A DNA stretch of 64,000 nucleotides from JADKCL01 sp046329055 (GCA_046329055.1 JAXLVK010000002.1:1-64000), one strand, 5' to 3'. Positions 26,105 through 35,544 are shown, counted from the stretch's first letter. Notes: a model not told the origin generated them from the sequence alone. A program made the numbers and translations.

Positions 26105-28249
26105 TTATTCGCTCTTCTCAGCCTTGTAGCGTTGGTCGATGACCTCGGCGTTTTCGCGCATGCCTTGGAAGAGGGCATTGATCGTGCCTTCGACCTTGCT
26201 TTGCTTCATGAGCTGGGAAGTGAACATCTTGTTCATGTCGTCCATCGGAGCGGGTTCGCGGATGGCATCGAGCTTCACCACGAAGACACCGGAGTTACCA
26301 GCGAGGGGCACGCTCACGCCATTGGGTTGGAGGCCGAATGCGCGACCGACGACTTTGGGCTCATTGCCGAGGCCGGGAACTTCGTTGGAGGCGAAGTGCA
26401 GATCCTTGGCTTGGCCAGTCGTTGCACCGGGGCCGTAGGAGCTGGCGATGGTCTGCAGGTCGGTGCCGCCGCTGCCGAGTTTGCCTTTGATTTGCTTGGC
26501 CTTCACGTAGTTCCGGACATTCATTTCAAAGGTCGGGTCAGCCTTCAGGCTTTCCATGTTGGCGTAACCGCGGCTGCCTTTGTACTCAAGCTTGGCGACC
26601 ACGAGGGCGTCGTCGGTGTCGAGGATTTTTTGGCAGAGGGTGCCTTCATCGTTGTTGAAAGCCCAAGCAACCACGGGGCGGCCGGCGTCGAGACCGGGCA
26701 GGTTGTAAGTGCCTGGGCCGATGTTGCCGCTGCTCAGCGTACGAGCGTCGGGGTACTTGACGGTGTTGGAGTCCATGTCGGCACCGCTGAGGATGTCGCC
26801 GTGGAAGAGGGATGCACGCTTGAAGATGGAGTCACGGGTCTGTGTGCTCGCATTCACGGTGCGGGTGATCGCAGCGAAGCTGTAGAGCTTGTTGCTGCGG
26901 TCTTGGAGTTCCACGACGTGGTAGCCTTGAGCGGAGCGGGTCACGAAGCGTGAGCCGACACCTGCCTTCTTCACGTCAGCAGTGAAAGGCTCGCCAAAGC
27001 TGTTGTCCGGGCGCCATCCGAGGTCGCCACCAGTGAATTTGGTGGTTTGGTCGTCGGAGGCTGCAGCTGCGGACTCGCCGAATTTGGTCGGGTCTGCATT
27101 CACCACTTTCAGGAGGGAGTCAGCTTTGCGTTGAGCGCGTGCGCTGTCTTCCTTGGTTGCGCCGGGATTCATGGCGATGAAGATGTGGCGCAGTTTCACG
27201 TTGGAGACCACGCTGTCTTCGGTGACTTTCACCACGCGGAGGAGCTGCATGCCGGTCTGGCTCACGAGCGGACCCACCACGGTGTCAGTGCGGCCGTTCA
27301 CGGCGCTCAGAGCAGCGGGCAGTTCGGCGAGGGGCTTCGGAACGGAGTCGATCGCGCGGTCGTCGGATGCGGAGCTGGCGAAGTTGAAGGGAGTCGTGGA
27401 GGTCTTGAACTCATTGGTGAGTTTCAAGAGGTCTTCACGCACCTTGGCGCTGTCATCCATGCTCGGGGAAATCTTGAAGAAGGTGTACTTGATGCGCACC
27501 ATGTCATCGGTCAGCTTGAACGCCTCGCGATGCTTGTTGTAGTAATCGTTGCGGTCGCCGTCCGTCACTTGCAGCTGCTGATCCGGGATGGAAGCATAGG
27601 GGACGAAGACGTAGCTGATGTCAGCCGCGCGCTGTTGAGCCTCGAAGCTGGCCTTGACCTCGTTGTCGCTCACGAGGGCGCTGCCCTTGATGGCGGACTG
27701 CCACTTGCTGCTGCGACGATCGAGGCTCACGATGTCCGTGAGGTCCTCCAAGCGCTGCTTGAAGAGGATGGCATCGGGGCCGAAACGGGGGTCGTTCGGG
27801 TCGATTTCCTTGGACTGCTCGATCAGCTGTGCTGCCACGCCAGGGTTGAAGCGGCCGGTGCTGTCGAAGAAGTAGGGGAACTGCTGGACGTAGGGGTGGT
27901 AGATACGACCCTCGAAAATCATGCGCAGTTCGTCGCCGCTGATGCCGATGCCCGAGTTGTCCCACTCACGGGAGTAGTAGGCCTCACGCACCAAGCTCTG
28001 CCATGCCTGCTCTTTGAGCTGGTATTGCTCGGCTGTGGTCGTAGCGTTCGGATTGTTGCGCTGCGCCAGCTCAAACTTCTGGTCATACAACGTGTAGTCG
28101 ATGGACTTCCCGTTCACCTCCCCGATGCTATTGTCACCGCGGGGTCCGAAATTGTCCAACACGCTGCTGATGATGAAAGTAAGTAGCGAGAGTGCGATGA
28201 TGACAATCACCAAGCCCACGTTCTCGCGAATTTTCTTTAGAACGGACAT
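26105..28249 (-). CDS. PpiD/SurA-like membrane-anchored peptidyl-prolyl isomerase chaperone
   Basis: The 714-residue protein has a short cytoplasmic N-terminus and one membrane anchor (about residues 12-30), then a long helical SurA_N-like chaperone region (about 40-240) and a rotamase domain (about 345-460; VKLRHIFIAMNP, GGDLGWRPDNSFG and GYHVVELQDR fit parvulin blocks). It would assist folding of envelope proteins in the periplasm. A second, degenerate rotamase-like part may follow. It lies downstream of CNNM and the LptC-like genes in the same direction, an envelope-biogenesis order often seen in Bacteroidota. Confidence 0.88.
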   Translation of the reverse strand: MSVLKKIRENVGLVIVIIALSLLTFIISSVLDNFGPRGDNSIGEVNGKSIDYTLYDQKFELAQRNNPNATTTAEQYQLKEQAWQSLVREAYYSREWDNSGIGISGDELRMIFEGRIYHPYVQQFPYFFDSTGRFNPGVAAQLIEQSKEIDPNDPRFGPDAILFKQRLEDLTDIVSLDRRSSKWQSAIKGSALVSDNEVKASFEAQQRAADISYVFVPYASIPDQQLQVTDGDRNDYYNKHREAFKLTDDMVRIKYTFFKISPSMDDSAKVREDLLKLTNEFKTSTTPFNFASSASDDRAIDSVPKPLAELPAALSAVNGRTDTVVGPLVSQTGMQLLRVVKVTEDSVVSNVKLRHIFIAMNPGATKEDSARAQRKADSLLKVVNADPTKFGESAAAASDDQTTKFTGGDLGWRPDNSFGEPFTADVKKAGVGSRFVTRSAQGYHVVELQDRSNKLYSFAAITRTVNASTQTRDSIFKRASLFHGDILSGADMDSNTVKYPDARTLSSGNIGPGTYNLPGLDAGRPVVAWAFNNDEGTLCQKILDTDDALVVAKLEYKGSRGYANMESLKADPTFEMNVRNYVKAKQIKGKLGSGGTDLQTIASSYGPGATTGQAKDLHFASNEVPGLGNEPKVVGRAFGLQPNGVSVPLAGNSGVFVVKLDAIREPAPMDDMNKMFTSQLMKQSKVEGTINALFQGMRENAEVIDQRYKAEKSE

Positions 28250-28391
28250 AAAGCAGTAAGACTATTTACGCGTATTCAAACGTCGATGAAAAAGAGGGTG
28301 CAAGTTAAACCCTTTCTATTTCAAAACCAACAAGCAAAAAGGGCCATTCGCCGCACAATTTGACGGAAAATGCAGGAAAAATTTGGCTGAA

Positions 28392-29690
28392 TCAGAGGAG
28401 TTCGACCTGTACGATGTTCACTTTGCTGTCGCTTGCATCCGTCACAGTGATCCGGTATCTCTCCAACTCCAAGGTGTCATTGAGCTTCGGGATCGCCTCC
28501 AGGTGATGGATGATCAGCCCCGCAAGGGTAGAGTACTCGCCTTCTCCCTCAGGCAAATGCAGCTCCCAAGCCACGTTCAAATCCGCCACGAGGTGCCGCG
28601 CGCTGAAAAGCCACTTGCCATCCCCCAGCTCGCGCGCCAGCAATTCCTCCTCCTCCGGCTCATCGTGCTCATCCTCAATGTCCCCAAACACCACCTCCAC
28701 CAAGTCCTCCACCGTCACGATGCCCTCCGTGCCCCCAAATTCGTCCACCACCACGGCCATGGTCTTGCGGTGACGGGTGAATTCCGAAAGCAACAGGTTC
28801 GCGGCCATGTTTTCCGGGACGCTCAGCATAGGTTGCAGGATGTCCTTGATTGCTTGAGGCCGCTTGAACAATGAGCTGTGGTGGACGAATCCGAGGACAT
28901 CGTCCAGGTTTTCACCATAGATCAGAATCCGGGAATGCCCCTGCTCGATGAAGTAATCCAGCAATTCGTCGATCGTGGAATCCACGCTCAAGGCGCGCAA
29001 TTCCGTCCGCGGCACCATGAATTCCTTCACGCGACGTTCGTTGAATGCCATCGCATTCGTGAACATCTCCGTGTCGATTTCCGGAGCCGTGTCCGTCTGC
29101 GTCTCCTTCCCGAGAGTCTGCTGCATATAGCTGCTCAGGTCCTCCTTGCTGAACACCTGCTCCTCCTCCTGATACCGCAAGCGGATGATGCGCCGGAGGA
29201 TGAACCTCGCGCAGGCATTCACCCCAGCCACCACTGGACTGAACAAGCGCACATAAAACTGCAACAGTCGCGCCGTCACAGTATGGAACATGATCTGATC
29301 GGCCTTGATCTTGAAGAACGCCTTGGGCAGGAATTCGCCGAAATAAAGAATGACCAATGTGGCCACGCTCGCCTCAACAGCGATCATGAGATAAGGCTGC
29401 CGCAGCGGATCAATCCAATGCAAGCCTGCCGTAATGCTGCCCGAAAGCCGACCCATCGCGATGCCGTACAGCACAAGCGAGACCGTATTGCCGACGAGGA
29501 TCGTGGAAAGCACCTTGGGCGTCTGCCGCACAAAGCCGGAGAGCAAGTTGCCCACCGAGTCTCCTTGGGCGCTCTTCAGTTCGATCTTGAGGCGATTGGC
29601 GGTCATGAATGCCGTCTCGATCCCCGAAAACAGGGCCGAGAAGACCAGCATCACTACCACCAGGATGATATCCGAAACCTCGATGATCAT
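28392..29690 (-). CDS. CNNM/CorC-type hemolysin family protein (DUF21, CBS pair, CorC domain)
   Basis: The 432-residue protein has an N-terminal DUF21 membrane domain (about residues 5-190, four hydrophobic segments), a CBS pair (about 205-330; MVPRTELRALSVDSTIDELLDYF, GEDLDDVLGFVH-like and MAVVVDEFGGTEGIVTVEDLVE motifs) and a C-terminal CorC/HlyC domain (about 345-430). Relatives are Mg2+/Co2+ transport or efflux proteins; the Bacteroidota member GldE is of this family, and I cannot separate it from that by sequence alone. Its start overlaps the stop of the 29687 gene (4 bases), so it belongs to the LptC operon. Confidence 0.88.
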   Translation of the reverse strand: MIIEVSDIILVVVMLVFSALFSGIETAFMTANRLKIELKSAQGDSVGNLLSGFVRQTPKVLSTILVGNTVSLVLYGIAMGRLSGSITAGLHWIDPLRQPYLMIAVEASVATLVILYFGEFLPKAFFKIKADQIMFHTVTARLLQFYVRLFSPVVAGVNACARFILRRIIRLRYQEEEQVFSKEDLSSYMQQTLGKETQTDTAPEIDTEMFTNAMAFNERRVKEFMVPRTELRALSVDSTIDELLDYFIEQGHSRILIYGENLDDVLGFVHHSSLFKRPQAIKDILQPMLSVPENMAANLLLSEFTRHRKTMAVVVDEFGGTEGIVTVEDLVEVVFGDIEDEHDEPEEEELLARELGDGKWLFSARHLVADLNVAWELHLPEGEGEYSTLAGLIIHHLEAIPKLNDTLELERYRITVTDASDSKVNIVQVELL

Positions 29691-29932
29691 TGTTCGCTGG
29701 GGTTCTGATCCTCCTCGTCGGGATCGGCATCTTCACCGTCGGCCTTTCGGCGATCGATGTCCTCCAGGATTTGCCGCTGCTTGCGACGAAAGGAGAACAT
29801 GAAGGCAAAGACGATCATCGCCAATGACAGGAACACCTTGTTGGGCAGGGGAAGCGTGTCAAACTTGATGGCCATGTATGTGCCGATCACGAGCGCTCCC
29901 ACCAAATACATGTATTCCAATGCCCTGTTCAT
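29687..29932 (-). CDS. Small two-helix membrane protein
   Basis: The 81-residue protein has two hydrophobic segments (about residues 4-22 and 29-50) and a charged, acidic tail (DEEDQNPSEQ). It overlaps both neighbours by four bases (ATGA style), lying between LptC and CNNM, so it is very probably translated. No function is recognised; small proteins at this position occur in related genomes. Confidence 0.65.
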   Translation of the reverse strand: MNRALEYMYLVGALVIGTYMAIKFDTLPLPNKVFLSLAMIVFAFMFSFRRKQRQILEDIDRRKADGEDADPDEEDQNPSEQ

Positions 29933-30525
29933 AGCTCGTTTTCCTTCACATTGACCGCGCCGCGGATGTTGTAGATCTTGTATTCGGTGAAATCGGTGTT
30001 CGCATTCAAGCTATCGCCGAGGATGTTTTCCGTCGCAGTGATGATGGCCACCGGCCTCCGCACAAATGGCGCGCGGCTGCCCGTGTCGGGCACCACGATC
30101 TCTGGCTTGGCTCGGATACGGTTGACGGTCTTGTTCCAAAACAGGGTGTCCGCCGAGAGCTGATCGTTTTTATAGTTCAGCATCTTGACATTGCCCCAGA
30201 GCTTGGCGTCGTTGAATTGGTTTTTGAAGACCCCGTGGTCGGCGGTGAGGTCGCTCGACAGATTGCCCTCCTTGTCATAGAAGACGAGGTGCAGCTTCCT
30301 GTCAAAAATCCGGACGTCCTGCCCGCCTTCCTTGCCCTCGATCGCGTGGTCGGCTTGCAACTCCGCTTGCACCTTGGCATCCTCCGAAAACACAAAGCGG
30401 ACATTGAAGGCCTCTTTCACGGGCTTGTTGTCTTGGAATGATTTCAACGTGGCATCCTCCTCCTCGGTGCGGGTGCAGCCCAGGAGGAACAGGGTAGAAA
30501 CCAGGAACAGAAGTGCCTTTCTCAT
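29929..30525 (-). CDS. lptC: LPS export protein LptC-like lipoprotein
   Basis: The 198-residue protein begins MRKALLFLVSTLFLLGC, giving a lipidated Cys near residue 17. The body is a beta-jellyroll of the LptC/OstA type: HLVFYDKEGNLSSDLTADHGVF, GNVKMLNYKNDQLSADTLFWNKTVNRI and then TENILGDSLNANTDFTEYKIYNI. LptC passes LPS across the periplasm from LptBFG to LptA. The start at 30525 is chosen over the in-frame upstream ATG (30540) because it fits the signal. It overlaps the downstream membrane gene by four bases. Confidence 0.85.
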   Translation of the reverse strand: MRKALLFLVSTLFLLGCTRTEEEDATLKSFQDNKPVKEAFNVRFVFSEDAKVQAELQADHAIEGKEGGQDVRIFDRKLHLVFYDKEGNLSSDLTADHGVFKNQFNDAKLWGNVKMLNYKNDQLSADTLFWNKTVNRIRAKPEIVVPDTGSRAPFVRRPVAIITATENILGDSLNANTDFTEYKIYNIRGAVNVKENEL

Positions 30526-30560
30526 AGTGTTGAAGCACAAAAATAATAAATATCCCGCAG

Positions 30561-31148
30561 CTATTGAGGTGTCTGAATGGTGTCACCTGCCACATCGTCC
30601 CAGCGCATCACCGAGATCACCCGCTGGATCTCAAACTGCCGGAGCAAGAGGTCGCCTTGCAGGTCTTCTCCCATGACCAGCCCCTCGCTCGTGATGAGTT
30701 CCACATCGCCTTGCGCATGGATGGGCAAAGCGGCCTCCCTGTCCCAAATCAGGCTTTCGCCTGTGATTTGTGTGCTGTCCTCCGTTTCCCAGAGGAATTG
30801 GGACAGGGTCACCTGCTTGTAGGGTTGCAGGGATTGGCCGGATTTTGCAATGACATGCGCCAGGGTCTTGCCATCCGGGCGTACGAGGTCCATGCGGATG
30901 CTGTCCTTCATGGACAATGCCCCTGACTCCTCAGGCGCCACCTCGGCAGAACCAATGATGATGTCCAATCGGTGATGAGGGCCTGCAGCATGGAAGGTGA
31001 TGGGCGATTTCTTGTTGCTGATGGGCATGTGCATCTTGGATTTCTCCCCACAACCCATTGCCAGGGTGAGGGTCAGCAGCCACAGCCAAGCGTTTCGCCT
31101 CCAAATCAATGTTCGCAAAAAGGGGCTCTTCAGCCGTTCGCCTTCCAT
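30561..31148 (-). CDS. Second LptC-like lipoprotein
   Basis: The 195-residue protein starts MEGERLKSPFLRTLIWRRN, then a hydrophobic stretch ending LTLAMGC, a lipobox. The mature part repeats the LptC-type pattern (ITGESLIWDREAALPIHAQGDVELITSEGLVMGEDLQGD), which resembles LptA/LptC strands. It sits 36 bases upstream of lptC and is likely the first gene of the operon. Two neighbouring LptC-like genes may have partly divided roles. The start at 31148 is the ATG that best fits the signal; earlier ATGs in frame would overlap the divergent M20 gene. Confidence 0.7.
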   Translation of the reverse strand: MEGERLKSPFLRTLIWRRNAWLWLLTLTLAMGCGEKSKMHMPISNKKSPITFHAAGPHHRLDIIIGSAEVAPEESGALSMKDSIRMDLVRPDGKTLAHVIAKSGQSLQPYKQVTLSQFLWETEDSTQITGESLIWDREAALPIHAQGDVELITSEGLVMGEDLQGDLLLRQFEIQRVISVMRWDDVAGDTIQTPQ

Positions 31149-31194
31149 ACCGCGCAAAGTACGATATTTGACCCCAAAATCTGGAAAGAGAATC

Positions 31195-32388
31195 ATGGAC
31201 CTGAAATCAAGGCTGCACGCCCGCTCGCAGGAGATCAAGCAGGACATCATCGGACTGCGCCGTCACCTGCATGCCCATCCCGAGTTGGCATTTGAGGAAT
31301 GGGAGACGAGCAATCTGGTGAAGCGGGAGTTGGCATCGGCGGAGATTGAGTTCACGGATGGCATCGCCAAGACTGGGGTCGTGGGCTATATCCACGGCGG
31401 CTTGGGGCCAGGCAAGACCATCGCCCTGCGGGCGGACATGGACGCCCTGCCCATTTTGGAGACCAATCAGGTGCCTTATGCCAGCAAGGTTCCCGGGAAA
31501 ATGCATGCCTGCGGCCATGATGTCCATACCAGTTCACTGCTCGGCACCGCCCGCCTGCTTCAGGAGAACCGGGGTGCATTTGCGGGAACTGTGAAGCTCA
31601 TCTTCCAGCCCAGCGAAGAGAAATTGCCGGGTGGCGCCTCCGTCATGATCGCCGAAGGCGTGCTCGACAATCCGCGGGTCAGCTCCATTTTCGGGCAACA
31701 CGTCATGCCGGGCATCCCTGCGGGCAAGGTGGGTATGCGTCGCGGCATCTACATGGCGAGCGCCGATGAGATTTACCTGCGCATCCGCGGCAAAGGCGGA
31801 CACGGCGCCATGCCGCAAGCTTGCGTCGATCCTGTGGCGATCATGGCCCAGACCCTCAGCACCTTGCAGACCGTGGTGAGCCGCATGGCCGATCCGCGCC
31901 TGCCTTCCGTCCTGACATTCGGCAAGGTCATCGCCAATGGCGCCACGAACGTGATTCCCGACGAGGTTTACCTTGAAGGCACCTACCGTTGCATGGACGA
32001 ACCGCAGCGCGCCCGCGCCCACAAGATGATCGAAAGCATCTGCCGCGAAGTGGCGAGCGCCATGGGTGGCAAGGCCGAGATCGAGATCATGAAGGGCTAC
32101 CCGGTCCTCGTGAATGATGACGTCCTCGGCGAGCGCGCCCGCACTTGGGTCGAGGACTACGTCGGCGCTGAAAATGTCCAAGACCTCGACCTTTGGATGG
32201 CTGCCGAGGATTTTGCATGGTACACCCATCAAGTTCCCGGCTGTTTCTACCGCCTCGGCACCCGCAATGAGGACCGGGGCATCATCCACGGCGTCCATAC
32301 CCCGCAGTTCGATGTCGATGAAAGCGCATTGGGACTGAGCACGGGACTCATGGCTTGGTTGGCGATCCAGGAATTGCAGCATGGCTAA
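31195..32388 (+). CDS. M20-family amidohydrolase (hippurate hydrolase-like)
   Basis: The 397-residue enzyme hydrolyses N-acyl amino acids or related amides using two metals. It shows LRADMDALPI, the metal motif MHACGHDVHTS (about residues 102-112), QPSEEKLPGGA with the catalytic Glu, and GGHGAMPQ in the dimerisation domain. Length and motifs match the hippurate/IAA-amino-acid hydrolase subgroup. No signal peptide is present, so it is cytoplasmic. The start at 31195 avoids the divergent LptC-like gene. It overlaps the next gene by eight bases (32381), so the two are probably one unit. Confidence 0.93.
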   Translation: MDLKSRLHARSQEIKQDIIGLRRHLHAHPELAFEEWETSNLVKRELASAEIEFTDGIAKTGVVGYIHGGLGPGKTIALRADMDALPILETNQVPYASKVPGKMHACGHDVHTSSLLGTARLLQENRGAFAGTVKLIFQPSEEKLPGGASVMIAEGVLDNPRVSSIFGQHVMPGIPAGKVGMRRGIYMASADEIYLRIRGKGGHGAMPQACVDPVAIMAQTLSTLQTVVSRMADPRLPSVLTFGKVIANGATNVIPDEVYLEGTYRCMDEPQRARAHKMIESICREVASAMGGKAEIEIMKGYPVLVNDDVLGERARTWVEDYVGAENVQDLDLWMAAEDFAWYTHQVPGCFYRLGTRNEDRGIIHGVHTPQFDVDESALGLSTGLMAWLAIQELQHG

Positions 32389-33367
32389 ACCCGACTTGGC
32401 CAACCTCCGGCAGATCCTTGTGATCCAGACGGCCTTTATCGGGGACGCGATCCTCGCCACGGCGGTGCTGGAAAAGCTGCATGCTGCCTATCCGGATGTG
32501 GCCATCGACTTTTTGGTGCGCAAGGGGAATGAGGGCTTGTTCCGGGGGCATCCCTTTCTCCGGGAGGTGATCATTCGGGACAAGGCATTGGGCAAAATCC
32601 GCAGCCTGCGGCAGGTCCTCAAAAAACTGCGCAACACCCGCTACGACATCGTCGTCAATCTCCACCGCTACACGAGCAGTGGGTTTCTCGCGGCATTTTC
32701 CGGGGCGAGGCACATCTGCGGGTTCGACAAGAAGCCACTATCCTGGTTCTACGATCAGAGGGTCCGACACATCATCAGCGTCGAGCCCGGCAGCCCCCAC
32801 GAAGTCGAACGCAACCAAAGCGTCATCGAACACATCGCACCCGGAGCAGCGGGTCGGCCGAGGCTCTATCCTTCCCAGGAAGACTTCGCCGCCGCGCAGA
32901 TGGACACACCTTATATATGTGTCGCGCCCACAAGCATCTGGTTCACCAAACAATGGCCCGCCGAGAAATGGGTGGAATTGATTCGGAAGACCAATCCCGA
33001 AACCACGGTCTGCCTCCTGGGTGCGCCGGGAGACGTGGCCGCATGTGAGGCAATCGCGCAGGCGAGTGGACACCCCCGTACCCGCGTCCTCGCAGGCAAG
33101 CTCAACCTCCTTCAAAGTGCCGCCCTGATCGCCCGCGCCCAGATGAGCTACGTGAACGACAGCGGCCCCATGCACCTCGCAAGTGCCATGAATGCCCCCG
33201 TCACCGCCATCTTTTGCAGCACCGTGCCCGCATTCGGCTTCGGCCCCCTCAGCGACAACAGCCACATCTGGGAAACCAAGGAAAAACTAGACTGCCGCCC
33301 CTGCGGGATTCATGGATTGAAGGCTTGTCCGAAAGCGCACTTTCGCTGCGCGTTAGTTGAAAGTTGA
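32381..33367 (+). CDS. Glycosyltransferase family 9 (LPS heptosyltransferase-like)
   Basis: The 328-residue protein has the GT-B pattern of heptosyltransferases: N-terminal ILVIQTAFIGDAILAT (about residues 12-27), VVNLHRYTSSGFLAA, and the C-terminal donor site APTSIWFTKQWPAEKWVEL plus NDSGPMHLASAMNAPVTAIF (about 258-279). It likely adds heptose or another sugar to the LPS core. Its last codons and TGA (33365-33367) fall in a repeat element, so the C-terminus (VES) may have been set by the insertion. It overlaps the M20 gene by eight bases. Confidence 0.87.
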   Translation: MAKPDLANLRQILVIQTAFIGDAILATAVLEKLHAAYPDVAIDFLVRKGNEGLFRGHPFLREVIIRDKALGKIRSLRQVLKKLRNTRYDIVVNLHRYTSSGFLAAFSGARHICGFDKKPLSWFYDQRVRHIISVEPGSPHEVERNQSVIEHIAPGAAGRPRLYPSQEDFAAAQMDTPYICVAPTSIWFTKQWPAEKWVELIRKTNPETTVCLLGAPGDVAACEAIAQASGHPRTRVLAGKLNLLQSAALIARAQMSYVNDSGPMHLASAMNAPVTAIFCSTVPAFGFGPLSDNSHIWETKEKLDCRPCGIHGLKACPKAHFRCALVES

Positions 33368-33417
33368 CAGGGGACAGTTGACAACGCGTTAGGCTGATCC
33401 ACTATCCCCTGTCAACT
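33362..33417. repeat. Inverted-repeat element (copy 2), supplies stop of the GT9 gene
   Basis: Arms 33362-33381 and 33398-33417 pair at 18 of 20 positions around a 16-base loop. The left arm differs from copy 1 (18753-18772) at only two bases. The GT9 stop TGA (33365-33367) lies at bases 4-6 of the arm. It separates that gene from the convergent rnc gene. Confidence 0.8.
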
Positions 33418-33427
33418 GTCAACCAAA

Positions 33428-34228
33428 TTATGAATTGGTTTCCGGCACGAGCACCTTCAGCTTGATCAGCGCATCCTGCGACGCATTTTGCTCGGCGATT
33501 TTCTTCTTTTTGCCTTCGCCGGAGCCGACTACCTTGTCGCCGATCTTGACGTGCACCCGGAAGAACTTGTCGTTGCCTTCGCCTTTTTCGGCGACGAGTT
33601 CGTAGGCGAGGTTGTCCAGCTTCTCCTTTTGCACGTGCTCGAGCAGCATGGACTTGAAGTTGAAGATGGTCTCCTCCATCTCGCCGAGGTCCACGTGGTC
33701 GTGGAGGATCTTGCGGATGATGAATTTCTTGGTCTTGAGGTAGCCCATGTCCATGTACAGCGCGCCAATGAATGCCTCTAGTGCGTCGCCAAACATGCTT
33801 TTGTTGATCTGGCCCTTTCGAGTCTTGTTGAACTGGATGAGCGAGTCGAGCTTGATCTTGCGGCAAATCTCGTTGAGAGAGCTGCGGTTCACGATCTTGG
33901 CGCGCATCTCCGTGAGGAAGCCCTCATCCTGCGTGGGGTAGAGCTTGAAGAGGTACTCCGAGACCACGGCATCGAGGACGGTGTCGCCCAGGAATTCGAG
34001 CCGCTCGTTGCACTCTTGGTGGCTGAACTTGCGGGACGTGACGAGCGAGGAATGGCGCAGGGCCAAGTGGTAAAGGAAGGCGTCATTGGGCGTGAAGCCC
34101 GTGATCATCCTGATTTGGTTGATGAACGACCTTTCCTTCGAGAAAAAGCGATTGTAGAATATACGAATCAATGAGCCTCCTTCCTTGCGGAGCTCCGGTC
34201 CGTGTGGATAGGCAAAATGACGCAGCAT
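33428..34228 (-). CDS. rnc: Ribonuclease III
   Basis: The 266-residue enzyme cleaves double-stranded RNA during rRNA and mRNA processing. The catalytic signature NERLEFLGDTVLDAV and the second acidic block FGDALEAFIGALYMDMGY are intact. The C-terminal dsRNA-binding domain (about residues 195-262) ends AEQNASQDALIKL. An N-terminal extension of about 40 residues before ITGFTPNDAFLYHLA is longer than in E. coli and may be over-called; shorter starts are possible. It follows fabF in the order acpP-fabF-rnc, typical of Bacteroidota. Confidence 0.95.
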   Translation of the reverse strand: MLRHFAYPHGPELRKEGGSLIRIFYNRFFSKERSFINQIRMITGFTPNDAFLYHLALRHSSLVTSRKFSHQECNERLEFLGDTVLDAVVSEYLFKLYPTQDEGFLTEMRAKIVNRSSLNEICRKIKLDSLIQFNKTRKGQINKSMFGDALEAFIGALYMDMGYLKTKKFIIRKILHDHVDLGEMEETIFNFKSMLLEHVQKEKLDNLAYELVAEKGEGNDKFFRVHVKIGDKVVGSGEGKKKKIAEQNASQDALIKLKVLVPETNS

Positions 34229-34296
34229 TCGTTGCCGCGCTCAGCCGAATCAATACGACCGGGGGAGAATAAGCCTTATACCCGCAGGGGATACTG

Positions 34297-35541
34297 TCAA
34301 TCCAGCTTGCGGAAGACCACGGAGGCATTGTGTCCGCCGAAGCCGAAGGTGTTGCTGAGTGCAACCCGGACATCGCGCTTGACTGCCTTGTGGAAAGTGT
34401 AGTTGAGGTCGCACTCAGGATCATCCGTGAAGTGGTTGATCGTGGGAGGAATGACCCCATGGTAAATGGACAGTACGGAGGCGATGGCTTCGATGGCTCC
34501 GGCAGCGCCGAGGAGGTGGCCCGTCATCGATTTGGTGGAACTTATATTCAGTTTAGAGGCATGTTCACCGAAAAGCCGCTTGATGGCTTTGGTTTCGGCG
34601 ATGTCTCCAAGCGGAGTAGAAGTGCCGTGGACGTTGACGTAATCGACTTGGGAGGGCAGGATACCAGCCATTTCTAAGCATTGCGCCATCACGCCATGTG
34701 CGCCCTCACCCTCGGGATGGGGAGCGGTGATGTGGTTGGCATCGGCGGTCAAGCCCACGCCACCCAATTCACAATAAATCTTGGCGCCCCTAGCCTTGGC
34801 ATGCTCGTATTCCTCGAGGACCAAGACACCGCCGCCTTCACCCAGGACGAAGCCATCGCGGTCCAAGTCAAATGGACGACTAGCTGTCAAGGGATCTTCG
34901 TTGCGGGTGGAGAGCGCCTTCATGGCGTTGAATCCGCCGATACCGGCCTCCACGACTGCAGCCTCAGAGCCTCCCGCGAGCATGATGTCCGCGAGTCCAT
35001 CGCGGATGAGCAAGAAGGCGTCTGCAATGCAGTTGCTGGAAGTGGCACAGGCAGAAACCGTGCTGTAATTGGGTCCCCGCAGACCATACTTGATGGAGAC
35101 ATGCCCAGGGGCGATGTCGATGATCATTTTGGGGATAAAGAACGGGTTAAAACGGGGAGTGCCGTCACCTTTGTAGAAGTCCCTGACCTCCTCCTGAAAG
35201 GTGGTAAGCCCACCAATCCCTGAGCCGAGGACCACGCCGAACCGAGTCGGGTCGTAATCGCCGGGCGTCAGGCCGGAATCAGCCATGGCTTCGTCAGAGG
35301 TGACGACAGCGTAGTGGCAGAAGGGGTCCATCCTGCGGGCCTCCCTCTTGTCCATATAATCCCCTATGTCGAAGTTCTTGACCTCACAGGCAAACTGGGT
35401 CTTGAATTTGCTGGCATCGAACCTTGTGATCGGGGCAGCCCCGCTCACACCATTCACCAATCCCTCCCAATACGCACTGACAGTATTGCCAATGGGGGTG
35501 AGGGCACCCAAGCCTGTGACGACAACCCTTCTTTTAGACAT
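34297..35541 (-). CDS. fabF: Beta-ketoacyl-ACP synthase II
   Basis: The 414-residue condensing enzyme elongates fatty acids by joining acyl chains with malonyl-ACP. The Cys-His-His triad is visible: SACATSSNCIADA (Cys about 163), VNVHGTSTPLGD (His about 303) and the second His in MTGHLLGAAGA, with the C-terminal NTFGFGGHNAS. It ends 68 bases before rnc and begins 3 bases after the acpP stop, so the three genes form one operon. Length and motifs are full-length FabF rather than FabB. Confidence 0.97.
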   Translation of the reverse strand: MSKRRVVVTGLGALTPIGNTVSAYWEGLVNGVSGAAPITRFDASKFKTQFACEVKNFDIGDYMDKREARRMDPFCHYAVVTSDEAMADSGLTPGDYDPTRFGVVLGSGIGGLTTFQEEVRDFYKGDGTPRFNPFFIPKMIIDIAPGHVSIKYGLRGPNYSTVSACATSSNCIADAFLLIRDGLADIMLAGGSEAAVVEAGIGGFNAMKALSTRNEDPLTASRPFDLDRDGFVLGEGGGVLVLEEYEHAKARGAKIYCELGGVGLTADANHITAPHPEGEGAHGVMAQCLEMAGILPSQVDYVNVHGTSTPLGDIAETKAIKRLFGEHASKLNISSTKSMTGHLLGAAGAIEAIASVLSIYHGVIPPTINHFTDDPECDLNYTFHKAVKRDVRVALSNTFGFGGHNASVVFRKLD

Positions 35542-35544
35542 GTA

